NCBI GenBank assembly: GCA_015489095.1
Contig: WFMN01000174.1
Span: 1 to 5,792 of the forward strand
DNA length: 5,792 nt
Direction: 5' to 3'
Source of the DNA: Mariprofundaceae bacterium
Lineage (GTDB): Bacteria > Pseudomonadota > Zetaproteobacteria > Mariprofundales > J009
Under the pieces are notes generated by a model. That model saw nothing but the letters and a program-made list of their open reading frames with translations, had not been told where the DNA came from and did no database searches. Position numbers and translations under genes: made by a program. Below, piece after piece: positions 1 through 3,749 of the stretch (within the stretch, counting starts at the first letter, position 1; every line of letters starts with the position of its first letter).

Positions 1-2803
1 GATTGGATGGCGCTCCCAGCGGGCTGGGCAGCCATTCGTCGAGTTGCAGCGGCACGCCGTCCCGCTGCGAGACGATGAAGCTCGACTGCTGGCTGGCGGT
101 TCGCGCGCGGCAGGGGGAGCGGACGAAGCGGCTGGCGTCGAGGAAGGCCGATGGCAGGTGGATCAATCCGGCATCGACATTGATCTCCGGCGAGTCGATC
201 TTGATGGTACCACTCAACTTTTTTGCCGATGTGGCATCAATGATACTGTTGGCGGATTTAAGAAAGTTTCCCGCGCGAATACTAATATTGCCACCATTTC
301 CGCCTTGGGCGCTCGCAAAGATTTTGCTGTTCTTTAGAATGACAAAGCGGGGATCAATGTTGATGGAGCCGGCGTTGCCATTGCCATTTGGAACTTTAGT
401 GAGAATGCTGCTGTCTTGCATATCAAGTCTATTCACGGCGTTCACAGTCATGGGGCCTGCCGCACCGCTATTCGATTCGGTGGTGATGAGCGCGCTACTG
501 CGCATGGTAATCGTATCACTGGCGTTGATAATTATCGACCCCGCTTCGCCGCTCCCCTTACTGGCGCTGGAGATGGTGCCGCTGTTGCTGATCTCGAGTG
601 TGGTGGCGGTAAGGTTGATGATGCCCCCCTTGCCGCCGGCGGCCGTGCTGTCGGAACTGGCGAAGAGACCGCTGGTGGAGGAGGCGGCGCCGGTGCCGAA
701 GCTGCTCTGGCTGGCCAGCGCGCCGAAGCTGGCGCTACCGCTGCCGGAGATCGTGACGCCGCCGCTGGTGATGGTGAGGTTGCCGCCGGAGGCCGTGTTG
801 TCGGTGCTGCTGGTGATCAGCCCGCCGTTGCCGAGCGTGAGCGAGCCGGTATTCAGGGTGATGTTGCCTGCGTTGCCGGCTTTCGAGCCGCCGTTGAGCC
901 GTGAGCGGGCGTAGAGACCGGAGCCGAAGCCGTCGCTGTTCTCTCCGAATGGGTTGACGCCGTTGATGGTGGTGGCGCCGCTGATGGTCAGCTTGATGTT
1001 GCCGGCGTTGCTGCTGGTCAGCCCCGCGGCGGCGATCGAACTGCCGGAGATAAAGGCGCCGCCGGAGAGCGACAGCGAGGGGGCGGTGAGGGTGATGTCG
1101 CCGGCCAGACCGGCCGTTTTGTTGCTTCCGGTCAAGGTGGCGCTGGCCGGCTTGGAGGCGGTGCTGATGCCGCTTGCGCGCCCGGTGGCGTCGTTGCCCT
1201 CCAAGGTGACGGCACCGGTGGCGGAGATGGTCACGCTGCCGGCGTTGCCGGTGCCGGTGGCCTCGGAGACGATGCCGGATCCGTTCTTCATGGTGATGGT
1301 GCCGCTGTGGATGGTGAGGTTGCCACCACTGCCGCCGCCCGTCATCGCATTGGCGGTGGCGGTGTAGATACGGCTGCCGTTGCCGCTGCTATCGACGCCG
1401 GAGAGCTCGAGGGAGTTGCTCGCGGTGATGGTGGCGTTGCCGCCGGTTCCCGTGCTGGCGGTGGTGGTCGAGATGCCGGCGCCGTCGCGAAAGGCGATAT
1501 CCTTGGCGGTGAGCGAGAGGTTGCCGCCGGCACCGGAGGCGCCCGCCTTGCTCTGCAGGAAGATGCGGCTGGCGGAACCGGAGGAGGAGGCGCCCTGAAA
1601 CAGCACCGCCTCGCTCGCCTTCAAGGTGACATCGCCGCCGCGGCCGCTGTTGTCGGTGGAGCTGGAGATGGTGGCGCCGGAGGTGAAGCGGATGTTCTTG
1701 GCGTCGATGGTCAGGCTGCCGGCGTTGCCGGCGCCTTGGGTCTGCAGGAAGATGTTGCTGTTGCTGAAATCGGTCAGTTCGGTTGTGGTTAGGGTGGCGC
1801 TGCCGCCGGAGGCGGCGCCGAAGGTGGTGGTGGTGATCTTCGAGCCGTTGGCAAAGGTGATGTAGGGGGTGGTGATGGTCACACGGCCGCCGCTGCCGGT
1901 GGCGCCCGATTCGCTCTGCACGGCAAGGGTTGCGCCGTTGTCCAAGGTCGCCGCCTCCGTGGTGGTGATGTCGATCGTGCCGCCGTTGCCGGAAGCAGTC
2001 TTGTTGGCCCTGAGCGTGGCGCTATCCATCACGAACTTGCCGCCACGGATATAGATCGCGCCGCCGCCGCTGGTATCGACCAGCGCGCTGTTGGAGAGCG
2101 TCACATTGCCCATCTTGGTGAAGCTGGAAGTGGTCGGTGTGGTGGAGAAATCGAACTCGCCGGCCGACTGAACGCCGACCAGATCGACGGTGCCGCCGGC
2201 GCTGCTGATGGTGCCGCCGTCAAGGGTGACGCTGCCGCCGGAGAGGGTGAGTTGGCTGCCCTTCGCGTCGAGGGTGGCGCTGGTCGCCTTGATGGTGCCG
2301 GTCGGCGCCTGTAGAAAGCCGAAGGCGGTGGGGGCGGCGGTGGAGAGCACGCTGGTTTTCGCGGGGTCGGCGTAGAACTTTTCTCCGCTGGAGCCGAAGA
2401 GCAGGTAATCGGCGCTGGAGGCGTGAAACGCGCCGCCGACATTGAGGCTGGCGCCGCTGTTGAATATCACACCCGCTGGATTGATGAGGAAGAAGTTGGC
2501 GTTCGGCATGTGGGTTTTGCTGTCGATGGTGCCGCTGATCGTCGATGCGCTGCCGCCGGTGACGCGGCTGATCACATTCTGGATGGTGGATGCGCCGCTG
2601 AAGATGGCGGTTTCGCCACTGTTGACGCCGAAGCTGGTGAAGCTGTGAAACAGGTTGTTCCCCTTGGTGGTGCCGCCGCTGACAGTGAAGCTGTTGCTGC
2701 CGGCCGTGACCACGGTACCGGCGGTGCCATCGGCGACCGCGCCGGCATGGGCGATGGTTGCGGTTAGCAGTGCGGCCGCCAGCGCGAGGAATCGGGGCAT
2801 CAT
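1..2803 (-). CDS. Filamentous haemagglutinin-type two-partner-secretion exoprotein (TpsA), C-terminus beyond window
   Basis: The frame is open from ATG at 2803 to position 1 (934 codons); I checked it codon by codon and found no stop. Residues 1-20 (MMPRFLALAAALLTATIAHA) form a Sec signal peptide with an AHA cleavage site. Residues about 22-150 match the haemagglutination-activity/TPS domain: NNLFHSF (49-55), RVTGG (80-84), NFFLINPAGVIF (103-114), LNVGGAF (120-126). This domain in known TpsA proteins is recognised by an outer-membrane TpsB pore for export. Residues about 150-870 are degenerate repeats of the form GxAGxITIxA...ITLxxGSxIxSST, as expected of a right-handed beta-helix. The tail has CRARTASQQSSFIV (898-911), typical near the C-terminus of one TPS subfamily, so the stop is probably close. 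C898 is the only cysteine I found. The start is uncertain: neither 2803 nor an in-frame ATG at 2815 (MCAKMMPRF...) has a clear Shine-Dalgarno. Likely role is adhesion or surface matrix; substrate unknown. No TpsB gene is visible. Confidence 0.93.
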   Translation of the reverse strand, partial: MMPRFLALAAALLTATIAHAGAVADGTAGTVVTAGSNSFTVSGGTTKGNNLFHSFTSFGVNSGETAIFSGASTIQNVISRVTGGSASTISGTIDSKTHMPNANFFLINPAGVIFNSGASLNVGGAFHASSADYLLFGSSGEKFYADPAKTSVLSTAAPTAFGFLQAPTGTIKATSATLDAKGSQLTLSGGSVTLDGGTISSAGGTVDLVGVQSAGEFDFSTTPTTSSFTKMGNVTLSNSALVDTSGGGAIYIRGGKFVMDSATLRANKTASGNGGTIDITTTEAATLDNGATLAVQSESGATGSGGRVTITTPYITFANGSKITTTTFGAASGGSATLTTTELTDFSNSNIFLQTQGAGNAGSLTIDAKNIRFTSGATISSSTDNSGRGGDVTLKASEAVLFQGASSSGSASRIFLQSKAGASGAGGNLSLTAKDIAFRDGAGISTTTASTGTGGNATITASNSLELSGVDSSGNGSRIYTATANAMTGGGSGGNLTIHSGTITMKNGSGIVSEATGTGNAGSVTISATGAVTLEGNDATGRASGISTASKPASATLTGSNKTAGLAGDITLTAPSLSLSGGAFISGSSIAAAGLTSSNAGNIKLTISGATTINGVNPFGENSDGFGSGLYARSRLNGGSKAGNAGNITLNTGSLTLGNGGLITSSTDNTASGGNLTITSGGVTISGSGSASFGALASQSSFGTGAASSTSGLFASSDSTAAGGKGGIINLTATTLEISNSGTISSASKGSGEAGSIIINASDTITMRSSALITTESNSGAAGPMTVNAVNRLDMQDSSILTKVPNGNGNAGSINIDPRFVILKNSKIFASAQGGNGGNISIRAGNFLKSANSIIDATSAKKLSGTIKIDSPEINVDAGLIHLPSAFLDASRFVRSPCRARTASQQSSFIVSQRDGVPLQLDEWLPSPLGAPSN
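190..2040 (-). repeat. Degenerate coding repeats of the exoprotein beta-helix
   Basis: Within the TpsA gene, roughly 90-110 bp segments recur with related wording on the plus strand, such as 'ctgccggcgttgccg' and 'gtgatggtggcgttgccg'. In the protein they give G-x-A-G-x-(I/L)-T-I followed by a short strand and a polar S/T turn. Copies are divergent, so unit borders are soft. They look like ordinary beta-helix coils, but the DNA similarity could support recombination and length variation. Confidence 0.6.
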
Positions 2804-3110
2804 TTTAGCGCACATCGCACAAAGGCCGTCCGTGACGATTCGCGGTTGGAAACCGCTCCTACAGCCTGTGGGAGGGGAATCCTTTCCCCAAACCCGCGCT
2901 CGCGGTTGGAAACCGCTCCTACAGCCTGTGGGAGGGGAGACCTTTCCCCGAACCTGTGCTCGCGGTTGGAAACCGCTCCTACAGCCTGTGGGAGGGGAGA
3001 CCTTTCCCCGAACCTGTGCTCGCGGTTGGAAACCGCTCCTACAGCCTGTAGGAGGGGAATCCTTTCCCCGAACCCGTTCATGGTCGCGATGATGACTTCT
3101 TGCGAAGCCG
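2804..3110. other. Intergenic region between the TerB-like gene and the exoprotein gene
   Basis: This 307-base gap holds the four-unit 60-bp repeat array (2841-3080) and little else. The 37 bases between the array and the exoprotein start show no convincing promoter or Shine-Dalgarno. At its other end, arms ATGACTTC (3092-3099) and GAA-gcc-GTCAT (3104-3114) can pair around a TTGC loop with a three-base bulge. That weak hairpin overlaps the TerB stop codon and has no T-tract. Open frames crossing the gap on both strands only translate the repeats. Confidence 0.8.
2841..3080. repeat. Four tandem 60-bp multi-hairpin repeat units
   Basis: Units lie at 2841-2900, 2901-2960, 2961-3020 and 3021-3080, in exact 60-base register with no indels. 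The two inner units are identical. The outer two share 'ggggaatcc' where the inner ones have 'ggggagacc', and the last unit diverges in its final five bases. Each unit contains three abutting inverted repeats. In unit 1 these are GCGGTT/AACCGC with a 3-base loop (2842-2856), CTCCTACAG/CTGTGGGAG around a single C with one wobble pair (2856-2874), and GGGGAA/TTCCCC with loop TCCT (2874-2889). In unit 4 the second stem is perfect (CTGTAGGAG). The core resembles the dispersed REP-like 'GTAGGAGCGGTTTCCAACC' palindromes that I recall from many gammaproteobacteria. The role here is unknown; candidates are an mRNA stability or attenuation element, or simple REP expansion. Confidence 0.95.
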
Positions 3111-3497
3111 TCATGTTAGCGGCACATTGAGGATGGAGGCGATTTTGCGCAGCAGGGCGGCCTCCACGGGGAGGAACTTGCCGTCGGCATCGGCCACTTC
3201 GCGCAGCAGTGTCACAAGGGTGCGGCGCTCCTTCGGCGTTGCCCGGCGGTAGAAACGGGCGGCGATGGTGTGGATGTTGCGCGAACGGCTCTCCTCCTGC
3301 AGCACGCCCTCCACCATGTCGCGGGCGGTGTAGTCGTCGATGCCGATGTGTTGCATGATGGCTTCACAAATCCTGCGGTATTCATTGTCGTGGATGTGGT
3401 TGTCCTCCACCATCATCTGCACCAGCAGTTGGGTGAATGGCAGCTGTAACTCCGGCGCTAATATGGTGCGGGCTCGGTTGCGTTTGGCTCTAAACAC
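3111..3497 (-). CDS. TerB-family (COG4103-like) protein
   Basis: A complete 128-residue protein starting at GTG (3497) and ending at TGA (3113-3111). After a basic N-terminus (RAKRNRAR, 3-10) the whole chain is predicted alpha-helical. It carries the two acidic segments of the TerB fold: ELQLPFTQLLVQMMVEDNHIHDNE (16-39) and REVADADGKFLPVEAALLRKIA (99-120). In the first, DG is replaced by DN; the second keeps the D-x-D-G...E pattern. TerB-like proteins are small helical, often metal-binding and cytoplasmic. Despite the name, most COG4103 members have no shown role in tellurite resistance. There is no signal peptide or membrane segment. No other ter gene is visible. It lies in the same orientation between two surface-protein genes, with gaps of 252 and 307 bases, so it may be its own transcription unit. 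The family call is fairly safe; the biological role is not known. Confidence 0.85.
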   Translation of the reverse strand: MFRAKRNRARTILAPELQLPFTQLLVQMMVEDNHIHDNEYRRICEAIMQHIGIDDYTARDMVEGVLQEESRSRNIHTIAARFYRRATPKERRTLVTLLREVADADGKFLPVEAALLRKIASILNVPLT

Positions 3498-3504
3498 AGG
3501 GCTG

Positions 3505-3508
3505 CTCC
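3505..3508 (-). promoter_or_regulatory. Shine-Dalgarno for the TerB-like gene
   Basis: On the minus strand GGAG (3508-3505) precedes the GTG at 3497 by seven bases. This supports the GTG start, which keeps the basic N-terminal segment, over any internal start. Confidence 0.6.
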
Positions 3509-3569
3509 ACGGCTGGGATCTGGGCTGGAGCCTTCGTGTGGGCGCAGCCGGCAGGCGATGCTATGCCGA

Positions 3570-3586
3570 TTGGTTGGCGGAACCAA
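3570..3586. repeat. Short perfect inverted repeat
   Basis: Arms TTGGTT (3570-3575) and AACCAA (3581-3586) flank a five-base GGCGG loop. It lies about 75-90 bases upstream of the TerB-like start. There is no T-tract on either side, so a simple intrinsic terminator is unlikely; it could be an operator or chance. Confidence 0.4.
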
Positions 3587-3636
3587 CAAGATGGATGGTG
3601 GATCGAGTGCGGCATGACGAACCTGCGCGCACCGCT

Positions 3637-3673
3637 GTCACCACGAAGCCACCCGCAGCCGTCACCACGAAGC
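3637..3673. repeat. 13-bp direct repeat, two copies
   Basis: GTCACCACGAAGC occurs at 3637-3649 and again at 3661-3673, a 24-base period. The copies sit between the end of the NHL/LamG gene and the TerB-like gene, just beside the inverted repeat at 3688-3708. They may be part of one small intergenic repeat cluster. Confidence 0.65.
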
Positions 3674-3687
3674 AATCCACCATCGTC

Positions 3688-3708
3688 ACTCCGGACTTGA
3701 TCCGGAGT
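3688..3708. repeat. Perfect 8-bp intergenic palindrome, possible transcript-end hairpin
   Basis: Arms ACTCCGGA (3688-3695) and TCCGGAGT (3701-3708) are perfect inverted copies around CTTGA. It lies 42 bases past the stop of the NHL/LamG gene, a usual place for a 3'-end hairpin. The minus strand shows no T-run after it, so it is not a canonical intrinsic terminator. The sequence matches the 'TCCGGATCAAGTCCGGA' type of dispersed palindrome that I recall from many proteobacterial intergenic regions; frames crossing it encode the familiar spurious 'WTPDQVRSDDGG' peptide. Confidence 0.75.
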
Positions 3709-3749
3709 CCAGAAGGAGACGATGGGGTTCAATGCGGAAGGATGCGTCA

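Larger units (their letters stand above)
3498..3749. other. Gene-free gap between the NHL/LamG gene and the TerB-like gene
   Basis: Besides the three repeats listed separately, I see only a weak promoter-like pair for the TerB-like gene on the minus strand: TTGTTG, then about 18 bases, then CATAGC. It matches the sigma-70 consensus poorly and overlaps the 3570-3586 hairpin, so I do not call it. The 87-codon open frame here lacks a Shine-Dalgarno and mostly translates the palindrome. Confidence 0.6.

Noticed and set aside
3..914. 303-codon open frame on the plus strand
   Set aside because: It lies antisense to the TpsA gene. The protein is a low-complexity Leu/Pro/Val string produced by reading Gly/Ser/Thr/Asn codons backwards; no domain and no ribosome site.
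416..2767. Further plus-strand frames (for example 416-904, 1307-1792, 2423-2767) rich in Gly/Ala/Asp
   Set aside because: They are the exact codon-by-codon complement of the TpsA gene or shifted shadows, with no recognisable family.
2841..3080. CRISPR array
   Set aside because: Repeat and 'spacer' parts are both conserved in all units and are self-complementary throughout, so this is a tandem repeat and not a repeat-spacer array.
2655..3130. Plus- and minus-strand frames encoding repeated GWKPLLQPVGGE, ETAPTACGRG or FGERSPLPQAVGAVSNRE peptides
   Set aside because: These are translations of the 60-bp DNA repeat in different frames. The 60-base period is a multiple of three, so frames stay open without selection.
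3688..3708. Canonical intrinsic terminator for the NHL/LamG gene
   Set aside because: The stem is perfect but no T-run follows on the minus strand; kept only as a palindrome with possible 3'-end role.
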